Source: Tieghemostelium lacteum
Taxonomy: Eukaryota; Evosea; Eumycetozoa; Dictyosteliales; Raperosteliaceae
Length of the DNA: 64,000 nt
NCBI GenBank assembly: GCA_001606155.1
Contig: LODT01000004.1
Location: forward strand, 1,178,001-1,242,000
Direction: 5' to 3'
Position 1 is the stretch's first letter, and each line of letters opens with the position of its first letter. Shown in pieces: positions 31,647 to 44,611 of this stretch. Below the pieces are notes generated by a model that saw only the letters and a list, made by a program, of their open reading frames with translations, had not been told where the DNA came from and ran no database searches. The position numbers were made by a program, and so were the translations under genes.

Positions 31647-34600
31647 TTAATGATTATTCTTCTTTCCACCTAGACTTCTCATTTTCATTGCAATTTTGAT
31701 GGCTTTTTCATTTCGACTGTTTTTCAAAATGATATAGGTTATCAATGTTAAAAATATAATGCCACCTACAACCGACCCAATGATTATACCAATCAATTGG
31801 TTTTTAGTTAGTTTTCTTTTGGAATTGGATGAATTGCAAGAACCTTCTTTGTCAACTGCAGTGTTTGAATCTAAAAGTAATGAGAAATCAGGATCCATTG
31901 ATACACTATTAGTGTAATGAGGAATGATGATGGATACGGATTCAGTTAGTTTAGTAGTTGAACCGGTGTTTGTTGAATCTTCGTTGAATTTGTTTCCAAT
32001 TTCTCTAGTTCTTCCATCTATTACAGCACGTTTAATGAATCTTCCATAGAGTGAATGTGAATTCAATTGAAGTTTCAAGAAATCTGATTCTGAAGTTGTA
32101 CTTCCTGACTCTTTAATTGCGCATGAGTCCTCTTTATCATTTTCAAATGATGCAGAGAATATAACCTCCAGATGATTGAGTTCACTTTCGAATTGGTATG
32201 GTGAGAGTTCAATTCTGTATTTCAAAGTTGATGGATACATTACCAATTGTTGATTAGCAAATTCAACTGTGTATTCTTGTTTAAACCATTGAATATAAAC
32301 CTTTATAGAAGTGTTATATACACTTGTTATTGGATTTATAGTAGTCTCGTATAGATACTCATTATAAATAGCAGAGTTTACCTGTGATGTTATATTGGTA
32401 AATGTCCAGTTTACTAAAGGGTAGTGGTGAAGAAGTGTACTGTTGAATGAGAACTCTTGAAGTGCTACAATTGCAATTAATGCATTCAGTTGTACATCAT
32501 CACCATCAGGAGATGTTGTATTAAATCCATTGTCAATTGTGGGATTGGTTGTGTTAATGAAAGGTTCTGGATTGATTACAGTTCTAGATAAACAATCATT
32601 TCCTCTCCATTCATTTTTACAAATACAAATTGAATTCACACAATCACCATTTGAAGATCCACCACAAGGTGGAGTACCAGGACATGCAACAGGAGTTGGA
32701 GTAGGTGACTGTGGTGGAATTGTTGGAAATTGCTCATTCACCAAATATACATCAAAGTAATTCGAAGTGAGGTTAAATGAATTGAAAACCGATATACTAA
32801 GAGGTGATATAGTCTGAGGTGATATAGTTACAATCAGAGCGGATGGTGACATTGAAATTGGTGACATGTATCCATTACCAGAACTTAAATTAACTTTTGC
32901 AGGATTAGTCAATTTTCTTCCAAAAATGGTAATAACAGCACTTTGATTGAAAGGTACTGGTGAAACAGCTTCTATTACAGGTTCTTGTGAATTGAACTGA
33001 ATTGCTACTTGATTATTAAATCCCATGGAGGTTATTTGTTTTGAGGTATATCCAGCAAAACCATATAACTCAGAAGCCACTCCATGAATAGTAATAATAA
33101 CTTTACCTTCTGGAACCATCAACCCAAACCCATATGGTAATGTACAATTACAAGAATATGTTAGTTCTGTAACTTGTGTATTAGTGGCTGGTACTGCATT
33201 GAAAGAAAGAATATCGCCATTCAATGCGGTAACATAACATTTTGGAATATGTCTTGTTGATATTGGTTTTATATTTGCAGATTCAACTTTAAAATCAACA
33301 ACAAAAGTTCTATTGTTACTTGAAATGTCAATGGTTGTTGGATTCACTGTAAATTCCTTTAGAACTGGCGATGGTGATTGTACAGGCTGATTATAATCAG
33401 ACGGACATTCAACACCGAGAGGTACATCATAATCTAGTTGATAAAGTGGATTTATGTAGACAAGACTATTTTCAGATCTATTATAGATTGAAACTGCACC
33501 ATTTTTATCAACAAGTTCAATATAGGTAATATAAAACTTTCCATAGCAACCAAAAGTAGGGTTAATGGATATTGAAATATCTGATGGTGTTTGTATTTTA
33601 CTTTTGGGACTTGTGATTATATAGGGTTGATAATCATTTTCATTTTGCAGATGGAAGGTGTATTGGGCAATTCCACTTCCAGACTCTAATATATAGGCTA
33701 AGAATCCTATGATCACTTTGGCTTTAGTTGAGTCATATCGTGATATTGGGTCAAGTTGGGTGATGATAGGAGGCATTCTATCAACTGACGATTGTTGGAT
33801 ACTAAGTGTAGCATTGGAGCCTACAAATGAATATAACTCTATATTGGTTAGATTCAGAGGTGGATAGGTTATACTATATTGTAAAGGACCTGTAAATAGA
33901 CCACCTGGAAGATGTATATTAAAATAAAAGACCTGATTAACTCTATCAAACTTTGCCTTTACAACATCAGATCTTTTAGCGACATTATCATATATAGGTG
34001 TAAAGAATAGACTTGTCATTGCACTATTGGAAGAATCTGTGAATTTTATATAGAGAACTATATTTTTTCCTAAAGCAGGTAGAGTTATTGCATTTTCTGA
34101 AAAAAACATATATTCTATTGTTGGTATTGTTGATGGTGTTACTAGTGACTTGTATTCTGGGAATGTAGGGTATTTGTTCAATTCCAGCTCTTTAGCAGCA
34201 CAATTTCCAGCTTGGTCACAAGCAGTGAGAGTTAATAGAGGAAGTTCAAAAAGAGTGTCATACCCCAACTGAAATACCTTTTCCAAGGTACCTTGATTAA
34301 GGTCCCCTACAGACAAGTCCCAGTATTTAAGTTCAAAAAGACTGCATTTGATAGAATATAAACCGGAGGTTTCGTCGTAGAAGTTTATACGAACTAACAA
34401 TGACAGATCAGGGAGAGGAATAAGTGTAAGACCATTAACACTAGGTGGATCAACATCCTCCTTCATTGCAGTGGATGGAATATCTATAATATCTCCTGTT
34501 GATATCTCAATTTGGCTACCAAAGAATGTCGATACAATGAATGAGTTTGAGAATTGATATTGTAATAGTGAAATATCAGCACCAAAACCATAAGGAAGGG

Positions 34601-35773
34601 GCAAAGAAAATGACTTACGTATTTGGTTGAATCTTATGGCATAATAGGTATATGGTGATTGAACTTGATAATTATATTTACCATCTAAATTTATAACATT
34701 ACTAGATACTTCTCCATCGTATGCAAATATTGGTGAGTTTACTAGAATTAGATCTGCAAATGTTCTATCAGTTTCTAAGAAAAATTGACCACTATTGACA
34801 AAACAGTATCCATATTCAAAAGAGATGTTTGGGTGGTACCCAAACAGACCAAATATAGTCAATGGGTTGTCATAGACATACATAAAGTTACTGTTGATTT
34901 CACCATTACCTGTTAATCTGAAAACTGGTGGCAAAGAATTATCAGAAACCTCATATTGTTGGTATAGTACATTAGTGGGAAGTTGGTTACTGAATGGATA
35001 AAAGATATAATAGGATTTTGCCAAATCAGAGCTTGTTTTCATATATGGAAATTTATATTCAATAGTGTATAATGATAGATAGGTACTTAATACAATAGTT
35101 ACTGATATTGGAAGATCAGTTACATTGGTATTGACTGGAAATGTACAATAAATGAACATTGATTTCAATTGATAAATTGTGTATTGACATTGAAATGGCA
35201 ATGATGATTGTAGTGTTAGAGACTGTGGATGAACTTTTCTTTGGAGGTTACTGAAAGTTGCTTGTGATACCCAATATCTACTAGTCAAAGTACCTAACAT
35301 ATTGATTTGAATATTACTATTCTGTAAATTTGGTATAGGCTCACAAGTGAATATCTCTAAAACAATTTCAGGATCATCTTCTACTTTAATGGTAAATCTT
35401 GTTTCTCCAAGTACAATTTCCTCCCAATGAATTGAAAATAGATAGGTATTATTCTGTCTCTCAGATATTTTTCCAATAACATTAGGAGATAAAATTACAT
35501 TTGGAGCTGTAGGAACTACCCCATTTATATCTGTAATCTTTACCAAAAAATCAAAAATACAAGTACCATTCATTAAAGAATAATAATTATTATAATCATT
35601 TGTTGTTATTTTTTCAACATGATATACTTGTCCATCTTGATTTTACAAAAATATTAGTCCTTACCCCATCATTACCTTTTTTTACTAAGTTCAATTTTGT
35701 AAAAATACATACAAACTTTAAAATTATTTAATATACAAAATAACACCAAAAGTAAATTTAAATATATGTTCAT
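31647..35773 (-). CDS. ComC-like EGF/TIG cell-surface protein, copy 1
   Basis: Two exons, 35713-35773 (signal peptide MNIYLNLLLVLFCILNNFKV) and 31647-35635, separated by a 77-bp GTATGT...TCAAG intron, giving 1349 residues. The long ectodomain has beta-rich repeats, a TIG/IPT-like domain (PFNQSAVITIFGRKL), an EGF-like module with six Cys (from CPGTPPC to CICKNEWRGNDC), and the conserved domain of the D. discoideum ComC family (LHHYPLVNWTF, QWFKQEYTVEF). A TM helix (LIGIIIGSVVGGIIFLTLIT) and a short basic tail (NSRNEKAIKIAMKM) end the protein. Such proteins act at the cell surface in dictyostelid cell-cell communication during development. It is a tandem paralogue of the gene at 36037-40143, with an almost identical C-terminal third. 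Confidence 0.82.
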
Positions 35774-36036
35774 GTTGTTCAAGTTAAGACAAAAAAAAGA
35801 GTTTGTGCAATCAATCAAAATCAAATCGAAAAAAAAACAAATGTCCTAAAATTAATTATAGATATTTCTATAGATATTTATTTAAGGTGTAAATTTCTTA
35901 GCTTTAAGAAATTTTTTAAATGAATCTACTAACCAGTGTATGCTTGACAAGATATTTATTTATAAAAATTTGTAAAAAATAAATTAAAAGAGAATTAGGA
36001 ATAAAATAATTGTATATTATATTACATAAATGGTGT

Positions 36037-39000
36037 TTATGATTTACCAATATTTCTCATTTTCATTGCAATTTTGATGGCTTTTTCATTTCGACTGTTT
36101 TTCAAAATGAAATAGGTTATCAATGTTAAAAATATAATACCACCAATAACTGAGCCAATGATAATACCTATTAATTGGTTTCTTGTTAATTTACTTTTGG
36201 ATGAATTGGAAGTGGTGCATACTGAACCTTCTTTTTCATCAGCAGTGTTTGAATCTAAAAGTAAAGAGAAATCAGGATCCATTGATACACCTTCTTTGTA
36301 GTTAGGGACGATAATGGATATAGATTCAGTTAGTTTCGTAGTTGTTGAACCGGTATTTGTTGAATCTTCGTTGAATTTGTTTCCAATTTCTCTAGTTCTT
36401 CCATCTATTACAGCACGTTTAATGAATCTTCCATAGAGTGAATGTGAATTCAATTGAAGTTTCAAGAAATCTGATTCTGAAGTTGTACTTCCTGACTCTT
36501 TAATTGCGCATGAATCCTCTTTATCATTTTCAAATGATGCAGAGAATATAACCTCCAGATGGTTGAGTTCACTTTCGAACTGGTATGGTGAGAGTTCAAT
36601 TCTGTATTTCAAAGTTGATGGATACATTACCAATTGTTGATTGGCAAACTCAACTGTGTATTCTTGTTTAAACCATTGAATATATACCTTTATCAATGTA
36701 CTGCTTGTTGTGGTATTTACTATAGACTGATACAGATACTCGTTATAGAAACCTGAATTTGCAGATGTTGTGATATTTGTAAAATTCCAGTTTACTAAGG
36801 GGTAATGGTGAAGAAGTGTATTGTTGAATGAGAACTCCTGAAGTGCTACAATTGAAATTAATGCATTCAATTGTACATCATCACCATCAGGAGATGTTGT
36901 ATTAAATCCATTGTCAATTGTGGGATTGGTTGTGTTAATGAAAGGTTCTGGATTGATTACAGTTCTAGATAAACAATCATTTCCTCTCCATTCATTTTTA
37001 CAAATACAAATTGAATTCACACAATCACCATTTGAAGATCCACCACAAGGTGGAGTACCAGGACATGAAACAGGATTTGGAGTAGGTGACTGTGGTGGTA
37101 TACTGCTATTATCTAAATTCACAGTAATTGCATTAGAGGCTGTTGGTGTCAAAACTCTAATGGTAATAGGTGACAATGGTTGAGCATTTATAGATGCATA
37201 GATGATACTAGGTGAAATGTATTTAATGTTATATTGTTGAATGTCGTTAATAAGAATCATGGAATTTGGAGTGAATTTTCTTCCATAGACAGTCAATAAA
37301 GTTGGTCTATTAAAAGGTACAATAGATGCTTTTTCAAGATTAGGAGTAACTTCTGAATAGGTAATATTCAGGTATGGTTGAGAAAGTGGTATAGTATCTA
37401 GAATATCCTTAGATGAAAACCCACCAAACCCATACAACTCAGCAGCGATACCATATATCGAAATACCAACAAACCCAGTATTATTAACCATCATACCAAA
37501 ACCTAGAGGTAGAGTACAACTACAATAAAATTCTTGTTCATCTATTGGATTATTCTTTGGTAGATCTGCTTGGAATTTAATAAACTCTCCATTGGCAGCA
37601 GCTATATAGCACCAAGGTAAATGTTTGAATGAAAATGGTAGATTTACATTCGAACTAGCTACTCTGAATGAAACCAAAAATGATCTATCATTAGATCCTA
37701 CATCTATAGCTGTTTTGTCTACACTGAATCCTAGTAAAATTATTAAAGGACTAGTGTGTATAGATGAACTAGGACATAAAAAGGATGTACTAGTAAGTGC
37801 ACCTACTGTATAAAATGGATTTATATATTCATCAGAGGTGTAAGTGTAGTTATATACTGATTTTGCACCTCCTGCATCTATGAGTTCTACATAGGTAACC
37901 ATAAATTTAGATATACAATGATAGTCCTTTTGAATGGTATATTGAAGAGTGTGTGTAAATGTTCCAACTAAAGGTGTTGAAAAGTTCCTTTCGATGATCC
38001 ATGGGATGTAGTCTAATTCATTTTTGAATTCAAATCGGTAGTATACAAGACCATTGGTATCGTCAGTTATAGTAACCTCGAATATAACAATATAGGTGCC
38101 ATTTCCGAGGTCTTGAAAAGATATGGTTGGTGAGTCCTTTACAGTTGGAGGCATTCTATCTAGTGTAGATTGTGAGATGGTTAATGTTGCATTGGGTCCT
38201 ACATATTGCAAAAGTTCAATATAGGAAAGTTTTAGTGTTGGGTATATAATATAGTATTGTAGAGCACCCTCTAATAGACCTTGAGGTAGATGAATATTAA
38301 ATATAAATCTCTCATTAAGTTGGTCATAGGTTGCTTTTACAACATTTTCGAGACGTGGCTGGTTGTCATAAAGTGGAACAAAGAACAGACTTGTAAAAGG
38401 ACTATTTTCATTTTCGTTTAGTTTGATGGTTAAAACAATATCCTTGCCTCCTGATGTCAAAGTTATATTGTTTTCAGAGAATGAATAATACAAAAAGGTA
38501 GGTATAGTCGATCCATCAATCAGCACACTATATTGTGGAATGATTTGGTACAAACCTACAGTAGGTAGTAAACCTTGATTTTGACAGTTTCCAGCAAAAT
38601 CACAGCACATGTACTCTGTAACAGGTAAAGTTACAGCTATATCATAACTGAATTGAACAACTTTTTCAAAATAACCATCGTTTAGAGTACCAGATACCAA
38701 ATCAGAATACATAATCTGGAAATAGTCTGATGATATAGAATATACGCCTGATATAGTATCAGTAACTCTGATTTGAACCAGCATTGCCAAATCAAGTAAT
38801 GGTATGAAATTGATAGATATAATATTGGGTATTGTGGTATCAACCATACCATTTAATGCGGTATCAAATAGATATGAAAAAGAACCAAATTGATATGATC
38901 CTTGGAAACTTGTTGAATAGATCATAGAGACTCCTAATTGAAAACTTTGAGCATTTCCACCAACCAGTCCAAATGGAAGTTCAGGGTAAAAGGTAAATAC

Positions 39001-40143
39001 CATAGTTTTGAATTTCATTGGATAGCTGGTTAGACTCTTCATTATAGGGTTTATATAAGTACCTCTAAAATGAATGAATAGAGTTGATGGAGAGAACCCG
39101 TCTTCAGTTGTAGTTAGAGATGATGATGTAATCAGAGATGATGATACAGCTACAAGACTCTGAGTAGCAGTTTGGATTAACACACCATCAGGTGTCTGAT
39201 AATAACCACCTAGGTTATTGACAACCAATGGATCGTATGCAATGGGGCAATAAACTGTTAATGGATTTGAAGTTGCAAATACAAAGTTATAGGATGTTTT
39301 ATCATTGATTATAGAACGGAATGCAAATGGAATGGTATCGGTAAACTTCAGTACCAGGGTATACTGATAAGGTACAATAGCTTTAGTGAACATATAGAAT
39401 TGTTCTGATGCTGGTGTACTAACAAAAGTACCATTAAATTTATCTAAAGGTCTAGTGATATTAAATTCTCTACTGTCATAATAAGTCAATATCACAGTTA
39501 TATTGTCAGGTAACAAAACAGCACCTTGAGCTTTACAATAGATCATCATATATCTGTATTTGAAAAACCTGTATTCACACAGTACTGAAGGTGAACTTGA
39601 AATCAATAAACTTTCAGGTCTCACTTTTTGTAAAAGATTATTAAAATCAGCTTTATAAATCCAATTGGCATTGTTTGGTGATGTCTTAAACCATGCATTG
39701 GTGCTTGGAGTAGAGTCACTCAAATTTGGTAAGGAAGTACAAGTAAAATTCTGTAATGTGGATGTCTCTGTTACTCCATTTGAATCCTTTAAATTTAACT
39801 TAATAGTTAAAGGACCCAATCCAAATTCCCATTTAATTCTATAATAGTACGCTGATCCATTTACAGATATTGTATAACCAATATTATTTGGAGTTGTTGA
39901 CAATAATGGTTCACCTTGATTACTATCAATAACCTTTACAAAAAACTGAAATGGACAAATATCGTTATTTGTAGCATAATAATTATTCTCTTCAGGTTGG
40001 GTATATGGAACTATTGTATATCCATCTACATAATCTTGATATTAATAATCATAAAGATCATCATTTATAAATATTAAATAAAACCTACAAAAACAAGTAT
40101 TACATAAAAGTAATAATATAATGAAAAATATCACTTGCTTCAT
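36037..40143 (-). CDS. ComC-like EGF/TIG cell-surface protein, copy 2
   Basis: Two exons, 40089-40143 (signal peptide MKQVIFFIILLLLCNTCFC) and 36037-40034, with a 54-bp GTAGGT...ATCAAG intron in the same phase and place as in copy 1, giving 1350 residues. The domain order matches copy 1: beta-rich ectodomain, TIG-like domain (PFNRPTLLTVYGRKF), EGF-like module, ComC-type domain, TM helix (LIGIIIGSVIGGIIFLTLIT) and basic tail. The ectodomain N-terminal to the EGF is clearly diverged from copy 1, while the stretch from the EGF to the stop is nearly identical in DNA. It is transcribed away from the B-box/Sel1 gene. Confidence 0.82.
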
Positions 40144-40878
40144 GGGGATATAATTAATTAACAAGCTAACTAATTCTGATGTCAAAATTATCGAGTATTT
40201 TTGTGCCAAAACTAAAAAAACCATCAATCAGTTTGATAAAAAATCTTAGAAAAAAAATATCTCGATAAACAATTGTGATAAGCATAAACACATTTGAAAG
40301 ATATTATCCACACAACTTTGGAATTACATAGGTCACTATACATAACCTTTTTAATAATTTAACATTAATACAGGAAATGACAAATCAGTCTTTGTGATTC
40401 GATGTAACTTGTAAGAAAAGATTAAGGTACTTTTTTCAATTTTCTAAAAATAAAATGTGGTTAATGTGGTTATTTCAAAAAAAAAAAAAGTGTTCATTGA
40501 ATCAATTATGATAATCTTCAATTTGTTTTTTTGAAAATTAAAAAATGCAATACAAAATGAGATAATGACAAATGATCAACATCATTATAAAATTAGGTTT
40601 TGTCTGCAAAAATACACAACACACTTCCCACAACATGCACATTTCACACATGTTTTTCTTGATCACAGTTTTATTAGAGGAGGGTTGATTTTACAATAAA
40701 ATTTGAAAAAAAATGGTTGACTTTGATTTTTAAACCTTTCAATTTCATTTTTATTTATTTATTTATTTATTTATTATAATTACAAAACTCAATGATTAAT
40801 GTACATTAAATAATATTCGATTATTATTATAAACAATTTTATATATATTTACGCACAATTCAAATACAAAAAAACAAT
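40144..40878. promoter_or_regulatory. Divergent spacer between ComC-like copy 2 and the B-box/Sel1 gene
   Basis: 735 bp, very AT-rich. It has an A/T tetranucleotide repeat (TTTA)n at about 40748-40776. A CA-rich stretch (CAACACACTTCCCACAACATGCAC and following) at about 40616-40652 resembles elements used by developmentally regulated dictyostelid promoters. No RNA gene was recognised. Confidence 0.4.
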
Positions 40879-43800
40879 ATGGATAATTATAAAAAGAGAT
40901 GTATAGTACACAATGAAAAATATATATCAGGTTGTGTAGATTGTAAAACTATATCGTGTATGAAATGTGTAGTTTCTACACATAGAGGTCACTCACAAAT
41001 TGGATTGAGGGAATATGAAAATCTAAGTTGTTCATTGCATAGAAAACCATTGGATATGGTTTGTTGGAGTTGTTTGATGATTCAGTGTGCTGATTGCATT
41101 GATCTGGAACATTTTACACATAATTATGGACCTATACAAAAGAAATCAAAGGCCATGTCTACTATATCATTTGGAGTTCCTGGAAAGAACAGTACGTTAA
41201 AGAGACGATCTCTTCAACAACCTGGTGTAATGCAAATTCCAATACATACCATAACCAATAATAAACCACCATTATTTAGTGGTGGTACAAATTCAAGTAT
41301 GTCAATTGAAACTACGGTTATCAATGACAATGAAATTAAAATTAAATGTACTGAAAGTATTCCAGAACAATGCGCAATCAATCATGTTTCACCAGTTCCC
41401 AGTAATGACAATTTCTTAAAGGTTCCTATTCCAACAATAAAAACTCCAAAGAAGTCAAATCACAACCAAATTGTGAATATTCAGAATAGTGAGACTAAAT
41501 CAGAGTTAAAGGAGCTGACAGCTGAAGAGATTCATCAAAAAATGTTAATTAAGAATCTTGAGAAGATTATTAATGATAATATTAAAGAAGCAGAAAGAGG
41601 TGATGTTGATTGTTCATTTAATGTTGCTCGTGCCTATTCCAAATTGGGAATGGTTGAGCAATCGTATGGTTGGTATCTACATGCTGCTGAGAAAGGTAAT
41701 CAACGTGCACAGTACCATTTAGCTTGTATATTAGAAAAAGGTATTCCAAATGTACTTTTACCAGATCTCTCAAGTGCATCACACTGGTTTTTTAGAAGTG
41801 GTAATATTCATCTAGACGGTGAAGGAGGTGATAAAGATGCTATATTTAAAATGGCTATATATTACTCACGTGGCACTGGTGGTGTGGAATATAATATGGA
41901 TCGGTCACTGGAACTACTGAGAAAAGGGGCAAAGGAAGGACAGGACCAATGCGCATATGCCTTGGGTCAATACTACATGTCAACTGTAAAGAATAGTGTA
42001 GAAGCTATACAATGGTTTACAATGTCAGCTGATTGTTCTTATACTAGAGCCTACCATGATTTAGGTAACTGTTACAGATTCAATCCAAATCCAAACTATT
42101 CAAAGGCTTTTGAATGCTATTTAAAATCGTCTCCAGTTTACCCAGTTTCTATCAATTCCATAGGTGAAATGTACCTCAATCAAACTGCTCCAAGACACTT
42201 TATAAAAGACCAAAAGCTTTGTATAGCTATTTCAAGACTATATTTTTGTAAAGCCAGTCAATTTGATGTAAAAGACGCCGTTGTAAATCTCCAAATTGCC
42301 AATATTAAAGATCAAAAACCACTTCATAAAACCACACCTTTTATAGAGGAATTTAAAATATATTCAAGTAATCTTCTGGACAGCGAAAGACAGATTCTAA
42401 TTGACTCCATTACCAATATTAAAGCACCAACCATCCCAGTATCACCAACCTCTAATGACATTAATGCATTCCTCAATAGTCAACCATCAACAACTACACC
42501 TCCACCAAGCTGTGCAAGTTCACCTGTATATTTCACATCGACTTCCAACAGTCCCCAAAAGAACTCACCATTGCATTCGTATTTAATTCCATCAGTTGCC
42601 AATGATGAACCTATTGAAATTCAAAAATCACATTCTTCAACATCACCTGGTTTATCAAATTGGAAGGTTACCAAAAGATCACCTATACCCCAGTTCCAAA
42701 GATCACCATTTGTAGCCACACATAAACTAGGCCAGACTAAAAGTAAACATATTCCAACTCTATCTACACCATCCAAGAGTGCCTATGAATTGAGTTATAG
42801 AAGACCTGATCACGAATCATCTGTATACTCAACTTTAACACCTAGACTCTCTAAACTAAAGTTGAAATACAAACCTTCAAAACTCCTCCGACAAAGCTCT
42901 GCCATGTTACCTACTACTCCAAAAGCAGAGGTACTTAAATTTGAACATCCCATTCCAGAATCCAAGATAAAAATGAAAGACGGTTCGTTTTATCTTCAAA
43001 ATACCATATTAGAGAACGCCAGTATGGACTCAGCATTGGATAAGTGTATTGAAGCACACCCTACTCAGACTATTCCTGAGGCTATAGAGTCATGTAAACA
43101 TCTCTTTAAAGCTGGTCATAATGGTGCTATTGCATATGCAGGTTATTTGTATATACAAATTAAAAGTAAGCAATCTAAGGGTATAGAGATTCTCAAACTA
43201 GCTGCTTTAGATCAAAATGGAAGAGCTTGTTATGAACTTGCCAAACACTATCAGTACTCAGATCCAAAGATTGCATTATACTGGGCAAAGAAAGGTACAA
43301 AATACGGGTACTCAAGGTCTATGCTTATAGTAGGTTGTGTACTAACTGAAGATTTACATAACTTCGTTGAAGCAAAGATATGGTTGAATAAGTACCTTGA
43401 ATTAGTTGATGATATGGATACCAAGAGAGTTGTGTATAGATGGCTTGGTGTCTTGGCATCTTTGACATTTAAATGGGAGGAATCTGTACAGTTTCATCAA
43501 AAGTCAATTGAAGAGTACAAATATGTAACAGACTCTCTATTGTATCTAGCAACTTGTTACTACCACGGATACGGTTGTAAAGTTGATTTGGAAATGGCAT
43601 TAAAACTTTTTGAGAAAGCTGGTAGATGTGGGTACTCTAGAGGATACATTGGAGCGGGTCTTATGTATCTTCGTGGAGAGTATGTCACTCAGAACAGTAG
43701 CATTGCAATGGCATTCTTTAATCAAGCCTATTCACAAGATAAATCATGCGCTGAAGGTAATATCTATAGTATGTATCTGGAAAAATGCGTACAAACCGAT

Positions 43801-43914
43801 ACAGATCCACAATACACCTACAAAATGGTAGACAGGATCAATACTCTAGAACTTCAATACGATAAAATTAGACAAATCTATATTAATTGTATACCTAACT
43901 ATTACACAAAATAA
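40879..43914 (+). CDS. B-box zinc finger / Sel1-like repeat protein
   Basis: Single exon, 1011 residues. The N terminus holds a tandem B-box-like zinc-binding module (CIVHNEKYISGCVDCKTISC..C..H..H, then CSLHRKPLDMVCWSC..C..C). Two blocks of Sel1-like repeats follow: about residues 240-460 (SYGWYLHAAEKGNQRAQYHL, AIQWFTMSADCSYTRAYHDL) and about 730-990 (ALKLFEKAGRCGYSRGYIGA). A Ser/Pro-rich, probably disordered and phosphorylatable stretch joins them (about 510-700). Sel1 repeats form alpha-solenoids that scaffold protein complexes, in some cases ubiquitin ligases. There is no signal peptide, so the protein should be cytosolic or nuclear. The function is unknown. Confidence 0.85.
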   Translation: MDNYKKRCIVHNEKYISGCVDCKTISCMKCVVSTHRGHSQIGLREYENLSCSLHRKPLDMVCWSCLMIQCADCIDLEHFTHNYGPIQKKSKAMSTISFGVPGKNSTLKRRSLQQPGVMQIPIHTITNNKPPLFSGGTNSSMSIETTVINDNEIKIKCTESIPEQCAINHVSPVPSNDNFLKVPIPTIKTPKKSNHNQIVNIQNSETKSELKELTAEEIHQKMLIKNLEKIINDNIKEAERGDVDCSFNVARAYSKLGMVEQSYGWYLHAAEKGNQRAQYHLACILEKGIPNVLLPDLSSASHWFFRSGNIHLDGEGGDKDAIFKMAIYYSRGTGGVEYNMDRSLELLRKGAKEGQDQCAYALGQYYMSTVKNSVEAIQWFTMSADCSYTRAYHDLGNCYRFNPNPNYSKAFECYLKSSPVYPVSINSIGEMYLNQTAPRHFIKDQKLCIAISRLYFCKASQFDVKDAVVNLQIANIKDQKPLHKTTPFIEEFKIYSSNLLDSERQILIDSITNIKAPTIPVSPTSNDINAFLNSQPSTTTPPPSCASSPVYFTSTSNSPQKNSPLHSYLIPSVANDEPIEIQKSHSSTSPGLSNWKVTKRSPIPQFQRSPFVATHKLGQTKSKHIPTLSTPSKSAYELSYRRPDHESSVYSTLTPRLSKLKLKYKPSKLLRQSSAMLPTTPKAEVLKFEHPIPESKIKMKDGSFYLQNTILENASMDSALDKCIEAHPTQTIPEAIESCKHLFKAGHNGAIAYAGYLYIQIKSKQSKGIEILKLAALDQNGRACYELAKHYQYSDPKIALYWAKKGTKYGYSRSMLIVGCVLTEDLHNFVEAKIWLNKYLELVDDMDTKRVVYRWLGVLASLTFKWEESVQFHQKSIEEYKYVTDSLLYLATCYYHGYGCKVDLEMALKLFEKAGRCGYSRGYIGAGLMYLRGEYVTQNSSIAMAFFNQAYSQDKSCAEGNIYSMYLEKCVQTDTDPQYTYKMVDRINTLELQYDKIRQIYINCIPNYYTK

Positions 43915-43947
43915 ATATCTGTATTTAATTACCACTATGTTATTTAT

Positions 43948-44464
43948 TCACCATTTAACTTGAGGATTCTGTTTATAAGTTTCATATTCACTCATTATAA
44001 AATAGGATATCTCTGTTTCATAAACTATAATCCAAATGATTTAAAAATTAGTTATATTTCATCAAAGCATTTAACTACTAAAACACTTACCAACTCCAGA
44101 TTCAGCCAATGTAGCATCATCTTTTAAAAAGTAGTGATCATTATCTAAATTTATAGTGAGATTATTTGGTTTTTGTTTGTGTGGTATAAAGAATATTTTA
44201 AGTGTATCGAAAGGTTTGGTTCTAAACGGTGCGAATCCTGGTGCTGTTTGTAATGCTATAATATCAAATTATTAATATTCTCAATATTTCTTGTGTTGAA
44301 AAAATGAATTGATATAACGAACTCTTTGTTATTATATCTTTTAATTCCGAAACTTTTATATTTAAATCAATGTCTTTTAGTATCAGATTTTTTATTGTTC
44401 TGTATTCCATTGATTTTATAACTCTTATAATTAAGAGTTTAGGTGATTCTGGTTCAGTTGACAT
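43948..44464 (-). CDS. C2orf76 / UPF0538 family protein
   Basis: Three exons, 44323-44464, 44091-44255 and 43948-44024, with introns of 67 bp (GTTCGT...TATAG) and 66 bp (GTAAGT...TATAG), both in phase 1, giving 127 residues; human C2orf76 has 126. The alignment supports every junction: IIRVIKSMEYRTIKNL, FRTKPFDTLKIFFIPHKQKP, LKDDATLAESGV and YETEISYFIMSEYETYKQNP match the human segments LIRSFEHRNFRPV, FRNYKYDTLKIIHQAHKSK, LKEDSTLKAAGI and ETEIAFFCEEDYKNYKANP. The fold is ubiquitin-like. No molecular role is established for this deeply conserved family. It is head to head with RTF2, 147 bp between start codons. Confidence 0.88.
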
Positions 44465-44611
44465 AGTAATACAAAATTTAAGAGTAATCTTTTCAAAATG
44501 TAAGGGTTATGAAATTTATCTAAAATACAATAATAAAAAAATTTTTTCATTTTTCTTAAAATTTAGAAGTGAGAACTTGAAGATTTCTCATTAAATAAAG
44601 TATTGAAAAAT
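44465..44611. promoter_or_regulatory. Compact bidirectional promoter (C2orf76-like / RTF2)
   Basis: Only 147 bp separate the two ATGs, so the genes must share control sequence. It has an A/T-rich core with A and T runs at about 44529-44550. No specific factor site was recognised. Confidence 0.5.
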
